A stretch of DNA of 64,000 nucleotides from DATCJA01 sp963814955 (GTDB lineage: Bacteria > Acidobacteriota > Vicinamibacteria > Vicinamibacterales > UBA2999). Location: contig CAWFEX010000008.1 of NCBI GenBank assembly GCA_963814955.1, positions 930,001 through 994,000 of the forward strand, in the 5' to 3' direction. The notes under the pieces are model-generated. The model ran no database searches, had not been told where the DNA came from, and was given only the letters and a program-made list of their open reading frames with translations. The position numbers were made by a program, and so were the translations under genes. Position 1 is the first letter of the stretch, and each line of letters begins with the position of its first letter. Positions 1 through 8,893 of the stretch are shown one piece after another.

Positions 1-141
1 GCTGCGAAAAACTGGCGCCGGCTCAACTGCTTCACGGCTGTTGTTCCGGGGAGATGTTCGGCGTCTTGCACCTGCGTGTCAATAGGCTGTTGTCGCTCGC
101 AAGAGACGGTCGTGGACTTGAATCCGATCGGCCGGCGTGCC

Positions 142-837
142 CTATCCGGAGGCGATTTGCGCCGTAATCCGCATCATTTCGTTCCCGCCGCGCTGAAACT
201 CATACGCCACGGTCTCGATGACCACGCGGTGGCCCTGATCGAACAGTTCGCGCGCGCATGCGTCCACAAAGGGGGATCGCTGACCACCCAGCGTCAGCAG
301 CGGAAAGATGCGCACCTCGCCGGCCACACGGCACATTTCCCGAATTGCCGCACGATGAAACGGCTCCCCGAGCTGATCCGAGTACAGAAAGAGTAAATGC
401 GAACACAGGGCGACATCGAATGCACGATCGGCAAACGGCAGCGCCGGGAGCTCCGCGTCAGCGTATCTGCGCGCTGTTTTTCCTGCCTCGTAGTCGTCGA
501 GGAATGCGCGCATCGAGTTCATCCGCACCTCGCGCAGCTCTTCGACGGTGCGTATTCGATCTCGCCATACGAACTCATGGGCATTGCGATGCGTCTGCTC
601 GATGATCTGATCACAGGTCGCCGCGATTCGCTGCTCAATCTGCGACCTGGCAAGACGATAGATTGGATCGCAGGAAACAACACGTGTGCCTCGGCGTGTT
701 GCCTCGGCGTTGAAGCTGGCGGGGCCGTCGCCGCAACCCACAATCGCGCGGCGCAGGTCATCGTCGGTCAGAGAAAACATCCGTCGATACTCGTCGAACG
801 ATCGACCCCATGGCACGACGTGCTCGAGCGTGAACAT
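142..837 (-). CDS. SAM-dependent methyltransferase-like protein
   Basis: A 231-residue protein with a Rossmann-type methyltransferase pattern. A glycine-rich motif I is seen at residues 33-42 (VGCGDGPASF), an acidic residue closing strand 2 at D57, and a strand-4 segment FDVALCSHLLFLY at 140-152. These fit class I S-adenosylmethionine-dependent methyltransferases; the substrate cannot be read from the sequence. No signal peptide or membrane segment, so it is probably cytosolic. It is the last of several minus-strand genes and has no strong Shine-Dalgarno. The fold is well supported, the function is open. Confidence 0.75.
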   Translation of the reverse strand: MFTLEHVVPWGRSFDEYRRMFSLTDDDLRRAIVGCGDGPASFNAEATRRGTRVVSCDPIYRLARSQIEQRIAATCDQIIEQTHRNAHEFVWRDRIRTVEELREVRMNSMRAFLDDYEAGKTARRYADAELPALPFADRAFDVALCSHLLFLYSDQLGEPFHRAAIREMCRVAGEVRIFPLLTLGGQRSPFVDACARELFDQGHRVVIETVAYEFQRGGNEMMRITAQIASG

Positions 838-1310
838 CGAGAACCGATATTACTCTTCGGTCGACGCGTGCGGAGCACCGCCGGATTCGATGGTTTCCAG
901 CCCCACGAACCAGCGTGTGCCGGGGCGATGCCGCGCGCACGAGGAGCTCTGGCGGTCGATCAAGACGCGGTAGACGAACATGATGGGAATGCGCCACAGA
1001 ACGTGCGCGTCGCACCCGCACATCAACATCACCCGTACGCCGCGCTGTGGTGGTGGCCAGAGCACGGAAACATAGAGTTCTACAAAAGACGCACCTTGAC
1101 GTTAGGTGCGCGGAACGCGCCGCTGCTGCACACATCATCACGAGGTTCCGGAGTGCCGTTGGTCCTGAACTGGAACACGCAAAGTGCAGGTTTGTCCTTC
1201 GTCTCGGTCGCGGAGGCGAGCCGCCAGATGCGGGCGCCGAGTCAAATTGAGAAGCGGTGTGACAACCGCGGCGCCGCTGCAACCGCCTCCAGGGGCCCGC
1301 TTTTGTCGAC
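838..1310. other. Intergenic stretch with at most one doubtful small ORF
   Basis: About 470 bases with no recognisable gene. On the minus strand a 71-codon frame (850-1065) stops 12 bases before the methyltransferase start and could encode a small protein whose ATG start could be near 1029. Its sequence has no recognised motif and the frames crossing it on both strands are all arginine- and serine-rich, as expected of shadow frames in GC-rich DNA. I see no tRNA, terminator or repeat here. Confidence 0.4.
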
Positions 1311-1865
1311 CTATGGCCGTGCGGTTGAACGCGCCGCAGCGATGATGTGTTCGACGATGGCTGTTTTTGCCTGCGCGTAAGCGTCCATGCTGGGCCAGGA
1401 TCGCCCAGCCAGCCTGCGCTTCGTTTCTTCATACAACTGCCGATCGCTCGGACTGTTCCGCAGTCGTTCTCGAAATATCAGATACCGCTCGATTTCAGGA
1501 CATCCGTCCGAAAGGACATGGACGTGGACATCTCGTGCTCGCGTCCTGAACATGCGATGTTCATGGAAGTCCGGTTCGCGAACGCGCAGCGAATAGCCCG
1601 TTGCCTCCAGCATCGGAAGATACGACGTTTCGTCCGCTGAGTCCTTCACCACCACAAGCATGTCGATTATTGGTTTCGCCGCCAAACCGGGCACCGACGT
1701 CGATCCGATATGCTCGATTCGCAGTGCGGCTCTTCCCAAGGCCGCGGCGATGATTGCCGCATGAACCTGAAAGTTTTCGGGCCAGACTGGCTGGTAATCT
1801 GCGATGACGATGGCGGCGCTCTCGGGGTCGCCGATCACGCCTGTTTCAATCCGGCGATCGTCCAT
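1311..1865 (-). CDS. GrpB family protein (UPF0157, nucleotidyltransferase fold)
   Basis: 184 residues, the normal length for the family. The diagnostic block HIGSTSVPGL at residues 52-61, followed by AAKPIID (62-68), is the hallmark of GrpB/UPF0157 proteins, which share the nucleotidyltransferase fold; a histidine-rich segment near residue 115 is also typical. Cellular role is not established for most members; stand-alone copies are often found in accessory gene neighbourhoods, and fused copies occur with dephospho-CoA kinase. It lies 34 bases downstream of the transglutaminase-like gene on the same strand, so the two may be co-transcribed. Confidence 0.85.
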   Translation of the reverse strand: MDDRRIETGVIGDPESAAIVIADYQPVWPENFQVHAAIIAAALGRAALRIEHIGSTSVPGLAAKPIIDMLVVVKDSADETSYLPMLEATGYSLRVREPDFHEHRMFRTRARDVHVHVLSDGCPEIERYLIFRERLRNSPSDRQLYEETKRRLAGRSWPSMDAYAQAKTAIVEHIIAAARSTARP

Positions 1866-1899
1866 TGCAGGAATCAGATGGTCCCGGCCTCGCTAACTG

Positions 1900-2508
1900 C
1901 TAACGGCTCGACGGACGAGGCAACAGCTCTACGTCAGGGAGATTCCGGGAAAGTGCATCCGTCGTCTGGTGAGCACGCAGCGCCTCCACGACGATTGGGA
2001 GCGGTTCGGCCCAGATTTCGGGAAGGTCGGCCTCGCCCGGTGCGCTGACAGAGAATGCCAGCCGCTCGAAAGGCGGCAGGTATTGCGCGTCAATACCATT
2101 CCGATTGCCGCGTGGATCGACGCGGTACCAGCCAACATCCGGGAGCCACACGGCATTCAGTCCGTGCAGACAGTAGGGCGGGGCGCCGCCACTGAGGCTC
2201 AGACGCTGATAGCACAGTCCCGCCGGCAGGCCATTGGCACGCAGCAGCGCAGCCAGCAGGTGACTTTTCGCGTAACAGAAACCGCTGCCCTCCCGGAGGA
2301 CATCGGACGCGGCGCAGGTTACGGGCGTGAGTCCGTAGTCCACAGAGTGCTTGATCTCGTCCCGCACCCACTCGAAGCAGCGGCGAGCAATCTCGATACG
2401 ATCGGTCAACCCGCCACGCAGGGTTCGCGCTCGAGCAGACACGTCGGCGTGGCGCCAGTTGAGGATGTCTGTTGATTCGAGAAATCGCGACATACGCTCA
2501 GCGGCCAT
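1900..2508 (-). CDS. Transglutaminase-like cysteine hydrolase
   Basis: 202 residues. The cysteine, histidine and aspartate of a transglutaminase-like catalytic triad are visible: C78 in GSGFCYAKSHL, H115 in YCLHGLNAVWL and D131 in YRVDPRGN. Members of this superfamily act as peptidases, amidases or cross-linking enzymes; short stand-alone bacterial versions are mostly uncharacterised. There is no signal peptide, so action in the cytoplasm is inferred. A second in-frame ATG five codons downstream is an alternative start. It heads a possible minus-strand pair with the GrpB-like gene. Confidence 0.8.
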   Translation of the reverse strand: MAAERMSRFLESTDILNWRHADVSARARTLRGGLTDRIEIARRCFEWVRDEIKHSVDYGLTPVTCAASDVLREGSGFCYAKSHLLAALLRANGLPAGLCYQRLSLSGGAPPYCLHGLNAVWLPDVGWYRVDPRGNRNGIDAQYLPPFERLAFSVSAPGEADLPEIWAEPLPIVVEALRAHQTTDALSRNLPDVELLPRPSSR

Positions 2509-2907
2509 GAGGGTGTGAACGGATTTTATTACGCGCAGTCAGAACCGCGTCAGATACGAGGCCTTGAAGAACAGCGCCCTGGCGGTCGACAGGTAACTTT
2601 CGCCAACTGCCCCTTCGAGAATCGACCCCGTAGCCCGGGTGCACGACCGTGCCCGGCACCAGCTCGTACGAAGCGAGCGCGTCTTTGAGAATCGGACGTC
2701 TCGCGGTTTCAGTGGCGCTCCGTGTGATCGGACCTGCTCGATGCGGATCGAACCCGATGCAGTGGACACGTCTACTCTGGGGCGTCGATGCCTCCGCTCC
2801 CAGCCCGGGCGCGCACCAATATGGTGGCGCGCATGGATGATAAGCCGGGTGTTTCGAGGGCGGGGTTTCAAAAAACCGTCTCTCGTTCCGCCTGCTAGGC
2901 TAACCCT
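2509..2907. other. Gap with a possible decayed minus-strand gene
   Basis: No intact gene is supported in these 399 bases. On the minus strand two overlapping frames each carry a protein-like stretch: one reads ILKDALASYELVPGTVVHPG near 2700-2630, and another continues with GESYLSTARALFFKASYLTR to a stop at 2539. Together they look like a small gene broken by a frameshift, but I recognise no family and random open frames are common at this base composition. Nothing else (repeat, tRNA, hairpin) stands out. Confidence 0.25.
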
Positions 2908-3423
2908 ATGACTGACGCCGACATCTCCAGGCTGTTTCTCGAATTCTCACGCTCGAAGCTCGTTGAGCAGGACTGGCCGCGGATTCGCAGTTCGGTGGAA
3001 CTGCTGACGGACGAGCAGGTCTGGTGGCGGCCAAACGAGGCAAGCAACAGCATCGGCAATCTGATTCTGCATCTGAACGGCAACGTCCATCAGTGGCTGG
3101 TGGCGTCTTTCGAACGGGTGGACGACGCACGGAACCGTCCGGCCGAATTCGCCGAGCGCGAGTCAATTCCTCGCGCCGTTCTCCTTGAAAGGCTGGACTC
3201 GACGATACGACGTGCCTCAGACGTGTTGTCGCGCCTGACCCCTGCCGACTTGCTCGCCACGCTTCATATCCAGGGCTACACGGTGACCGGGTTATACGCT
3301 GTGTATCACGTGGTGGAACATTTCGGCATGCACTACGGCCAGATCCTGTACATCACGAAGCTGCTGCGCGGAGAGGATCTTGGCTTTTACCGAGAGCTGG
3401 ACAAGACCGGAAGACCTGCGTGA
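2908..3423 (+). CDS. DinB-like (DUF1572-type) protein
   Basis: 171 residues, matching the four-helix DinB superfamily in length and in pattern. Histidines expected to bind a metal are placed as in the family: H53 in NLILHLNGN, and H139/H143 in VVEHFGMHYGQILYITK. The C-terminal HYGQ(I/L)..ITK block is the strongest signature. Bacterial members are thiol-dependent or damage-induced proteins of mostly unknown reaction. A Shine-Dalgarno is not obvious, but the ATG at 2908 gives the usual N-terminus. Monocistronic, followed after 42 bases by an unknown gene on the same strand. Confidence 0.8.
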   Translation: MTDADISRLFLEFSRSKLVEQDWPRIRSSVELLTDEQVWWRPNEASNSIGNLILHLNGNVHQWLVASFERVDDARNRPAEFAERESIPRAVLLERLDSTIRRASDVLSRLTPADLLATLHIQGYTVTGLYAVYHVVEHFGMHYGQILYITKLLRGEDLGFYRELDKTGRPA

Positions 3424-3465
3424 GCAGGTCGCGGGCGCGAACAGGGACTGGGGTAGACTTGCGCC

Positions 3466-3786
3466 GTGATGACCGTCTTTCTGACGCTGACCAGCGGCAA
3501 CGACCTGGTGCTCCGTCTGGTGAGCGAGTTCGCGCGTGGCCTCGGGTGCGCCGTTGACACGGCGTCCACGACGGCCAATCATCGAATCCGCATCGAGGTG
3601 CCGGACACCGGTCACACCCTCGTCGAGCTGCTGACGCACGTGGCGCTCAGTGCCACGAAGGCCGGCATCGACCTCACCGAGCCGCTCTGCGAGGTCGCGT
3701 CCCGGCACGTGGGCGCTTCCTCCGAGGTGAAGCTCGCGTTTCGCGTCGCCGAGTTCAGCATCGACACTACCGCGCCCAATTCCTGA
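3466..3786 (+). CDS. Hypothetical protein, 106 residues
   Basis: I do not recognise this protein. It is short, without signal peptide or membrane span, and has an alternating hydrophobic pattern suggesting an alpha/beta fold. Start is GTG at 3466 or the adjacent ATG at 3469. It follows the DinB-like gene closely on the same strand and overlaps the end of the convergent peroxiredoxin gene by about 20 bases. Codon pattern (G/C third positions) fits a real gene. Confidence 0.6.
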   Translation: MMTVFLTLTSGNDLVLRLVSEFARGLGCAVDTASTTANHRIRIEVPDTGHTLVELLTHVALSATKAGIDLTEPLCEVASRHVGASSEVKLAFRVAEFSIDTTAPNS

Positions 3787-4336
3787 TCCACTCGATGACG
3801 TTCTGTGCGTCGCGATCGGGCGGGAAAACCGGATAGAACACGTGCTGGACGACCCCCGCGTCGATGATAAGGGTGAGTCGCTTGAGCAGCCGCATCGATT
3901 GCACCTCGAACGTCGGGAGACGCATCGCGGAAGCAAACTCGAGCCCGGCGTCGCTGAGCAGCGGAAACGGCAGATGAAGCCGCGTTGCCGCTTCGCGCTG
4001 ATACTCCGTGTCCTGGGTGCTGAGGCCGAAGACGCGAGCACCGAGCGCTTCAAGCTCGCGGTGACGATCGCGAAACGCGCACGACTGCGGCGTGCACCCT
4101 CGAGCACCCGGAATCAGATCCCATCCGTCCGGCGGGTCCTGATCGGGGAGTCCCGTTCGCGGGTAGCAATAGACAACGGTACGGCCGGGAAGCAGCGAGA
4201 GGTCGACCCACTGCCCGGTCGTGGCGAGCAGCGACTGTGACGCGACGCGGAGTCCCGGCAGGTGTCGCGCCAGGCCATCGTCGACAGGAACCGGGAGGCC
4301 TGGCGGAAGGGTGAAGAGATTGTCTGTCCGCGGCAC
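3767..4336 (-). CDS. Peroxiredoxin of the AhpC/TSA superfamily, PrxQ/Bcp-like
   Basis: 189 residues. The block GCTPQSCAFRDRH (residues 80-92) aligns with the Bcp/PrxQ consensus GCTxEACGFRD, giving a probable peroxidatic cysteine C81 and a resolving cysteine five residues later (C86). The upstream YCYPRTG (56-62) corresponds to the usual FYPxxxTP segment. Such enzymes reduce hydrogen peroxide and organic peroxides with thioredoxin. The extra 15 residues between YPRTG and the cysteine are an odd insertion compared with typical PrxQ. No signal peptide; cytosolic. Confidence 0.8.
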   Translation of the reverse strand: MPRTDNLFTLPPGLPVPVDDGLARHLPGLRVASQSLLATTGQWVDLSLLPGRTVVYCYPRTGLPDQDPPDGWDLIPGARGCTPQSCAFRDRHRELEALGARVFGLSTQDTEYQREAATRLHLPFPLLSDAGLEFASAMRLPTFEVQSMRLLKRLTLIIDAGVVQHVFYPVFPPDRDAQNVIEWIRNWAR

Positions 4337-4520
4337 GTTTGCAACCGTTCAAATGGAATCGGAAAACCAGCAATGCGACATGATTGCACGAACGGCGGGC
4401 GGTGCAGGCAGCGGCCTCCAGCCGGCGGTTGGCTTGACAGCTTGCCATGCGCACCCGATGATCCGCGCTGAGCGTTCACAGCGACGCGCGCAAGTCGCTG
4501 TCGCGAAGGGAGGATGCAGG

Positions 4521-5282
4521 ATGAAGGCGTTGAAATCAACGTGGATGCTGTCGGCAATGACCTTCGCGGCCGCCGGGATCCTGACCTCCGAACCTGTGCG
4601 TGCCGAAGTCCTCGACAACACAAAACAAATCGGGGGCGTCACCGTGCACTACAAGGTCGTTCTGCCCGCGGGCTACGACCGTTCGAAGGAATATCCGGCG
4701 ATCCTTGCCTTCGGCGGCGGCCCGCAGACGATGAACACCGTCGATAACATCCTGAACCGCAACTTCCGGGCGGAGGCTGAAAAGCGCGGATACATCGTGG
4801 TGGCGCCCGCCGCGCCAAACGGCGAGCTCTTTTTCGACGACGGGGCTCGCATCTTCCCGGAATTTCTGAAAGTCATCCTGGCGGAATACCGGATTCAGGG
4901 CGGAAAGTTCCACATCGGGGGCCCGTCCAACGGCGGCATTGCCGCATTCCACGTCGCCGCGGCCAACCCGCAGTACTTCCTCTCCGTGACCGCGTTTCCC
5001 GGATACATGTGGCAACCGAGCCGCGGCAAGCTCGAGGCAATTTCGCAGATGTGCGTGTTCATGTACGTCGGGGAGACCGACAAGTACAGATGGCACGACG
5101 AAATGGAGCGTGAAGCCGAGTTCCTTCGATCGAAGGGCACACTGGCGCGATACACGGTTGAGAGGGGGCAACCCCACCGCCTCGACACGCTTGCGGGGAC
5201 GTATGCCAGCCGGCTGTTCGAGAACTTCGAAGAAGCCAGGAAGGGTTGCGCTAGCCGGCCGGCCACGTCAGGCAGGCCGTGA
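4521..5282 (+). CDS. Secreted alpha/beta-hydrolase, putative esterase
   Basis: 253 residues from the ATG at 4521, chosen because GGGAGG lies 5-12 bases upstream and a signal peptide follows at once (cleavage probably after residue 28, VRA). The open frame extends further upstream but without signal. The nucleophile elbow is GGPSNGG at 133-139 (S136), and a histidine near the C-terminus (PHRLDT) may complete the triad. Similar to predicted exported esterases and polyhydroxybutyrate-depolymerase-like proteins; substrate unknown. Acts in periplasm or outside the cell. Convergent with the next minus-strand gene, overlapping by 32 bases. Confidence 0.75.
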   Translation: MKALKSTWMLSAMTFAAAGILTSEPVRAEVLDNTKQIGGVTVHYKVVLPAGYDRSKEYPAILAFGGGPQTMNTVDNILNRNFRAEAEKRGYIVVAPAAPNGELFFDDGARIFPEFLKVILAEYRIQGGKFHIGGPSNGGIAAFHVAAANPQYFLSVTAFPGYMWQPSRGKLEAISQMCVFMYVGETDKYRWHDEMEREAEFLRSKGTLARYTVERGQPHRLDTLAGTYASRLFENFEEARKGCASRPATSGRP

Positions 5283-5811
5283 ACCTGAGCCACTCGAACG
5301 CTGCCCTCTCGCCCTGCCGCGGCGGCGTCAGGCGAAATTCATCGAGATGCAGCCAGCCCCGCCCGAACGCTTCAACTTTTGCGACATCCTCGGGAGTGGT
5401 TGCGCTGCCGTTGTACTCGATTCCCCGTCCGACGACGGGCGAGAAGATGAACTCGCGCAGTTCCTGAGGCGCATTCACGCTGCCGTCGTTCGGGCCGGAA
5501 TTGTCGGCGTTGCGAAAATGCCAGCCCTCGAGCTCGCGCGCGTTCGGCACAAAGTGCCAGGGCGGAGTGAGGCGCGACAGATCGTCCATCTCGCGCCCTT
5601 TTTGAGTGACCTCGAGGAACCAGCCTTGCTGTCCGGGCACGAGGCGAAGCATCCATCCCGCGGGCGTAATTGTGTTGAACCTCGCACCGCGGACGACTTC
5701 ACCTTGAATCCGCTCCGCTCTCCGCCCCGGCAGCGCCGCGCATACGGGTGCCGGGGCGAGCTGGGCATTCAACGTGCCGAGAATTACTGCCAGCAACACG
5801 ACGTGAATCAT
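5251..5811 (-). CDS. Exported protein of unknown function
   Basis: 186 residues beginning with a signal peptide of about 16-25 residues. The mature part is rich in tryptophan and aromatic residues (PAGWMLRL, GWFLEV, PPWHFVPN, EGWHFRN), a pattern seen in secreted beta-rich proteins, but I do not recognise the family. It is the third gene of a minus-strand run after GNAT and YjbR genes (spacing 47 bases), and its 3' end overlaps the convergent esterase gene. Confidence 0.65.
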   Translation of the reverse strand: MIHVVLLAVILGTLNAQLAPAPVCAALPGRRAERIQGEVVRGARFNTITPAGWMLRLVPGQQGWFLEVTQKGREMDDLSRLTPPWHFVPNARELEGWHFRNADNSGPNDGSVNAPQELREFIFSPVVGRGIEYNGSATTPEDVAKVEAFGRGWLHLDEFRLTPPRQGERAAFEWLRFTACLTWPAG

Positions 5812-5858
5812 CGAATCCGCCTATTCAAGGCTGTTCGTCCGCACGAGCACCATCAGTG

Positions 5859-6266
5859 TCACCGGCGCGCGATTCCCTTCTTCGAACTCTTGTCCAAAAC
5901 AAGCGTCATGCGTTTGAGCGCGACGAGGCGATAACTGCGTCGAAGCAGACGCTCGACCAGACGCCAATCTACCGCGCCATCCACCCACGCACTGACCCAT
6001 TGTCCGCGGCCATAGGGTGTGAGGAAAAACCGCTTGCGAGCGCGGAGCAGCTCGATGTCAGTGGCGTTGAGCCTGAACGCAATCGAGGGCCGGCCGTCGA
6101 ACCACTCGAAGGCGGCAAATGTTCGCTTGCCGGCCCGAAAGTTTGGATGCCCCCATGACCCGGCTTCAGTAACCTCCGGGAGCGAGAGACACAGCCTGCG
6201 AAGCCGCCGCAGCGCCGGGGCGCCGGGTCGCACCGTGTCGCGTGTCGCGTTCGACACTCTATTCAC
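5859..6266 (-). CDS. MmcQ/YjbR family protein (DUF419-type)
   Basis: 135 residues. The order LRRLCLSLPEVTE..SWGHPNFRAGKRTFA near the N-terminus and GWVDxxVDW-like WVDGAVDWRLVERLLRRSY toward the C-terminus match the YjbR/MmcQ family, small proteins with a double-wing DNA-binding-like fold. Biochemical role is not established. It starts four bases after the GNAT gene ends, so the two form an operon. Confidence 0.85.
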   Translation of the reverse strand: MNRVSNATRDTVRPGAPALRRLRRLCLSLPEVTEAGSWGHPNFRAGKRTFAAFEWFDGRPSIAFRLNATDIELLRARKRFFLTPYGRGQWVSAWVDGAVDWRLVERLLRRSYRLVALKRMTLVLDKSSKKGIARR

Positions 6267-6270
6267 CGCG

Positions 6271-6681
6271 TCACGCTTGTCTCTCGATGAACCAGCAGGA
6301 ATCGTGTCGTTTCATTCCGATGTAGGGATAGTACGACTGCGCCATCGGTGCGGCCAGCAGGATCAGCGTGGTATGGAGGCCGGCCCGCTCGTGCGTCTGG
6401 CGAATGAGCTCGCGCCCAACGCCACGCCCCTGAAACGCCACATCCACCGCGAGATCGGAAAGATACGTACAGTAACTAAAGTCGGTGATCGACCGCGCGA
6501 TCCCGATCAGCAGCCCGCCGGCTCGCGCAGTCACGACCAGGTCGGCATGAGTGAGCATTCCGGCCACCGTCTCCAAATCGTCGACGGGCCGCCGCTCGGC
6601 CAGCGTTGAACGACGCAGAACGTCCACGAACTCGCCGACAGCGAGCGAAGGTTCAGTGTTGTACGCGATGTCATTGAGCAT
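6271..6681 (-). CDS. GNAT family N-acetyltransferase
   Basis: 136 residues. The acetyl-CoA binding motif A is clear: LSDLAVDVAFQGRGVGRELI, with the Q/RxxGxG/A signature as QGRGVG. It is followed by a helix and the late AAPMAQSYYPYIGMKRH block, typical of small-molecule GNAT enzymes. Acceptor unknown. First gene of a minus-strand operon with YjbR and an exported protein; divergent from the membrane protein starting 21 bases away. Confidence 0.9.
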   Translation of the reverse strand: MLNDIAYNTEPSLAVGEFVDVLRRSTLAERRPVDDLETVAGMLTHADLVVTARAGGLLIGIARSITDFSYCTYLSDLAVDVAFQGRGVGRELIRQTHERAGLHTTLILLAAPMAQSYYPYIGMKRHDSCWFIERQA

Positions 6682-6702
6682 GAATCAGCTACCCTAGTGC
6701 GC

Positions 6703-7365
6703 ATGACTGAGGCGTCGCCGGTCGCGTTGGGCGCCGTGCGCCGGTCGCTCAACGAGAAGGAAAGGCGCGCGATTCGCGCGAAGATCGCTCGACTGACCGC
6801 CAGCCAACGTCGTGCATTGACGACGTACCTCCCGATCGCGGCAGGCGTGATGTTCGTCCTCTGGCTCTGGACCATTCTCGCATCCGACGCGCCGTGGCTC
6901 ATCGTCACCGCATTCTGGCTCGTCGTTGGCGCCGGAATCACATTATGGGTTCGGCGCGACATGCGGAGTCACGCCGGGCAGCTGGCCGCCATGGTTCGAA
7001 GCCTGCAATCAGCGATCAGGCGGGACGAAGCGGACGTGTACGACATACGCGCCAGGTCCTTTGCGGTGCTGGAAGAGATCGAGGATGAAGGCGCCTGTTA
7101 CGCGTTCGAGCTCGAGGGCGATCGACTCGTGTTCATAAGCGGGCAGGAGTTCTACGAAGCCGCGCGTTTTCCGAGCCTGGACTTTTCCCTCGTATACGCC
7201 CTCGATGAGTCGGGAGCAGCGGTCGATATGTTCATCGAGAAGCGGGCCGACAAGGCCACGCCGTCCAGGGTGATCGCTGCCGCGGTCAAACACCATCTCG
7301 AGGTGCCGGACCATCTCGAAGTCAGAGCCGGCCGAATCGCGAACCTCGAAGCAGCCCTCAGCTAA
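6703..7365 (+). CDS. Membrane protein with two transmembrane helices, unknown function
   Basis: About 220 residues from the ATG at 6703 (a GTG two codons earlier is an alternative). A basic N-terminal helix is followed by two hydrophobic segments (YLPIAAGVMFVLWLWTILA and PWLIVTAFWLVVGAGITLWV), then a soluble C-terminal domain of about 130 residues containing FELEGDRLVFISGQEFYE. The latter suggests a cytoplasmic domain after a hairpin in the membrane. I do not recognise the family. Divergent from the GNAT operon. Confidence 0.65.
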   Translation: MTEASPVALGAVRRSLNEKERRAIRAKIARLTASQRRALTTYLPIAAGVMFVLWLWTILASDAPWLIVTAFWLVVGAGITLWVRRDMRSHAGQLAAMVRSLQSAIRRDEADVYDIRARSFAVLEEIEDEGACYAFELEGDRLVFISGQEFYEAARFPSLDFSLVYALDESGAAVDMFIEKRADKATPSRVIAAAVKHHLEVPDHLEVRAGRIANLEAALS

Positions 7366-7481
7366 ACCGCCGTCCCGCTGAGATGCGCCTGGGACGATTC
7401 ATGCATCGACTGCACAAACTGCATATGAAGGCTGAGCTCGGACCGTCAGGGTGCGGGAACAGCGGAGTAAGTGAGGTCAAG

Positions 7482-7859
7482 ATGCTGAACGACAGTGATG
7501 CCGTGGCGACGGTCGCAGTCAAGGATCTCGACGTCGCGGGAAAATTTTACCGGGACACTCTCGGCCTCGACCAGGTGGACGCTGAGGAGGAGGAAGTGAT
7601 CACCTTGCGGAGTGGGAACACGACGATCAACGTCTACCGTTCTCAGTATGCCGGGACCAACAAGGCCACTGCTGTTACCTGGCCGGTCGGCGACGACCTG
7701 GAAGCCATCGTCCGGGACCTGAAGGCCAGGGGTGTCGTTTTCGAGCATTACGACATGCCGAATTCGACACGCAAGGGGGATATCCACGTATTCGGCGATT
7801 TGAAAGTCGCCTGGTTCAAGGATCCGGACGGAAACATTCTCAACCTCGTCAATCGATAA
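7482..7859 (+). CDS. VOC-superfamily protein (glyoxalase/bleomycin-resistance fold)
   Basis: 125 residues from the ATG at 7482, preceded by GTGAGG at 7471-7476; a longer frame upstream has no such signal. The sequence shows the VOC pattern AVKDLDVAGKFYRDTLGL at the N-terminus and the closing KVAWFKDPDGNILNLVNR block, where the terminal acidic or polar residue of metal binding is usually located. Members include glyoxalases, dioxygenases and antibiotic-binding proteins; the actual substrate cannot be assigned. Monocistronic. Confidence 0.85.
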   Translation: MLNDSDAVATVAVKDLDVAGKFYRDTLGLDQVDAEEEEVITLRSGNTTINVYRSQYAGTNKATAVTWPVGDDLEAIVRDLKARGVVFEHYDMPNSTRKGDIHVFGDLKVAWFKDPDGNILNLVNR

Positions 7860-7945
7860 TTCGTCGTGGCTCGCTCTGGGAGAAGCGGGCTCGAGTGATC
7901 CACAATAGGGCGCTGCTTTTCACCCGTTCCTCTTGGAGGCATGTC

Positions 7946-8878
7946 ATGAGACGAGAGCTTATTCTCGGGGCAGTAATTGCCACAGGAGTCGTGTCGTTCG
8001 CCATTGCCGCGACCCAGCAACCGGCGGGCGGCGCGCAACAGCCCGCCCCGATGGTGATCGAAGTCGAAAAGCTCAAGGACAACCTGTTCATGCTGCGCGG
8101 AGGCGGAGGAAACACCGCGGTGTTCGTGCAGGCAAATGGCGTCACCGTGGTGGACACCAAGAACCCCGGGTGGGGACAGCCGCTCCTCAACAAGATCAAG
8201 GAGCTCACCAACAAACCCGTGACGATGATCATCAATACCCACACACACGGGGACCATGTGAGCGGCAACGTCGATTTCCCGGCGAGCGTCGACGTCGTGA
8301 CGCATGAGAACACAGCCGCCAACATGAAGAAGATGGCGACCCCGACCGGCATTCCAAATCCTACGGTCAACGTCTTTGCACAGCACGGTGGCCACGGTCT
8401 TCCCAAGCGAACCTTCAAGGACACCATGACGCTCGGCAGCGGCAATGACCGGATCGATCTTCATTACTTCGGCAGGGGCCACACCAACGGCGACGCATGG
8501 GTTGTATTTCCCGTGCTGCGCGTGATGCATGCCGGAGACATTTTCTCGGGCAAGAACCTTCCCCTGCTCGACTACAACAACGGCGGCAGCGGCGTGGAGA
8601 TCCCGGAGACGCTCATGAAGGCGTACAACACCGCGTCCAAGAGCGTCGATTCGATCATCACCGGCCACAGCACAGTAATGACGCCAAACGATCTTCGCGA
8701 GTACTCGGAGTTCAATCGCGATTTTCTCAACGCGGTGCGCGAGGCCAAAAAGGCAGGCAAGAGCGCGGCCGAGATCGCAAAGACGTGGACGATGCCCGAG
8801 AAGTACAAGGGTTACGGGGCGCCGCAGCCGGCTCGGGTGCAATCCAACGTCGAGAACATCTACAACGAAGCGCGCTGA
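7946..8878 (+). CDS. Exported metallo-beta-lactamase-fold hydrolase
   Basis: 310 residues. ATG at 7946 is preceded by TTGGAGG (7933-7939) and followed by a signal peptide (about residues 1-22). The metal-binding motif HxHxDH appears as THTHGDH (H99, H101, D103, H104), with later ligands in HAGDIF and ITGHS. The family covers lactamases, lactonases, SoxH/quinoprotein-relay-like hydrolases and others; the sequence does not select one. A glycine-rich segment GGGGN after the leader is typical of the first strand. Likely periplasmic. Convergent with the MobA-like gene. Confidence 0.85.
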   Translation: MRRELILGAVIATGVVSFAIAATQQPAGGAQQPAPMVIEVEKLKDNLFMLRGGGGNTAVFVQANGVTVVDTKNPGWGQPLLNKIKELTNKPVTMIINTHTHGDHVSGNVDFPASVDVVTHENTAANMKKMATPTGIPNPTVNVFAQHGGHGLPKRTFKDTMTLGSGNDRIDLHYFGRGHTNGDAWVVFPVLRVMHAGDIFSGKNLPLLDYNNGGSGVEIPETLMKAYNTASKSVDSIITGHSTVMTPNDLREYSEFNRDFLNAVREAKKAGKSAAEIAKTWTMPEKYKGYGAPQPARVQSNVENIYNEAR

Positions 8879-8893
8879 AGCAGCGCTGCGAAA

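Noticed and set aside
7748..8842. A 364-codon minus-strand frame opposite the metallo-beta-lactamase-fold gene
   Set aside because: The plus-strand gene has a signal peptide, Shine-Dalgarno and metal motif; the opposite frame has none.
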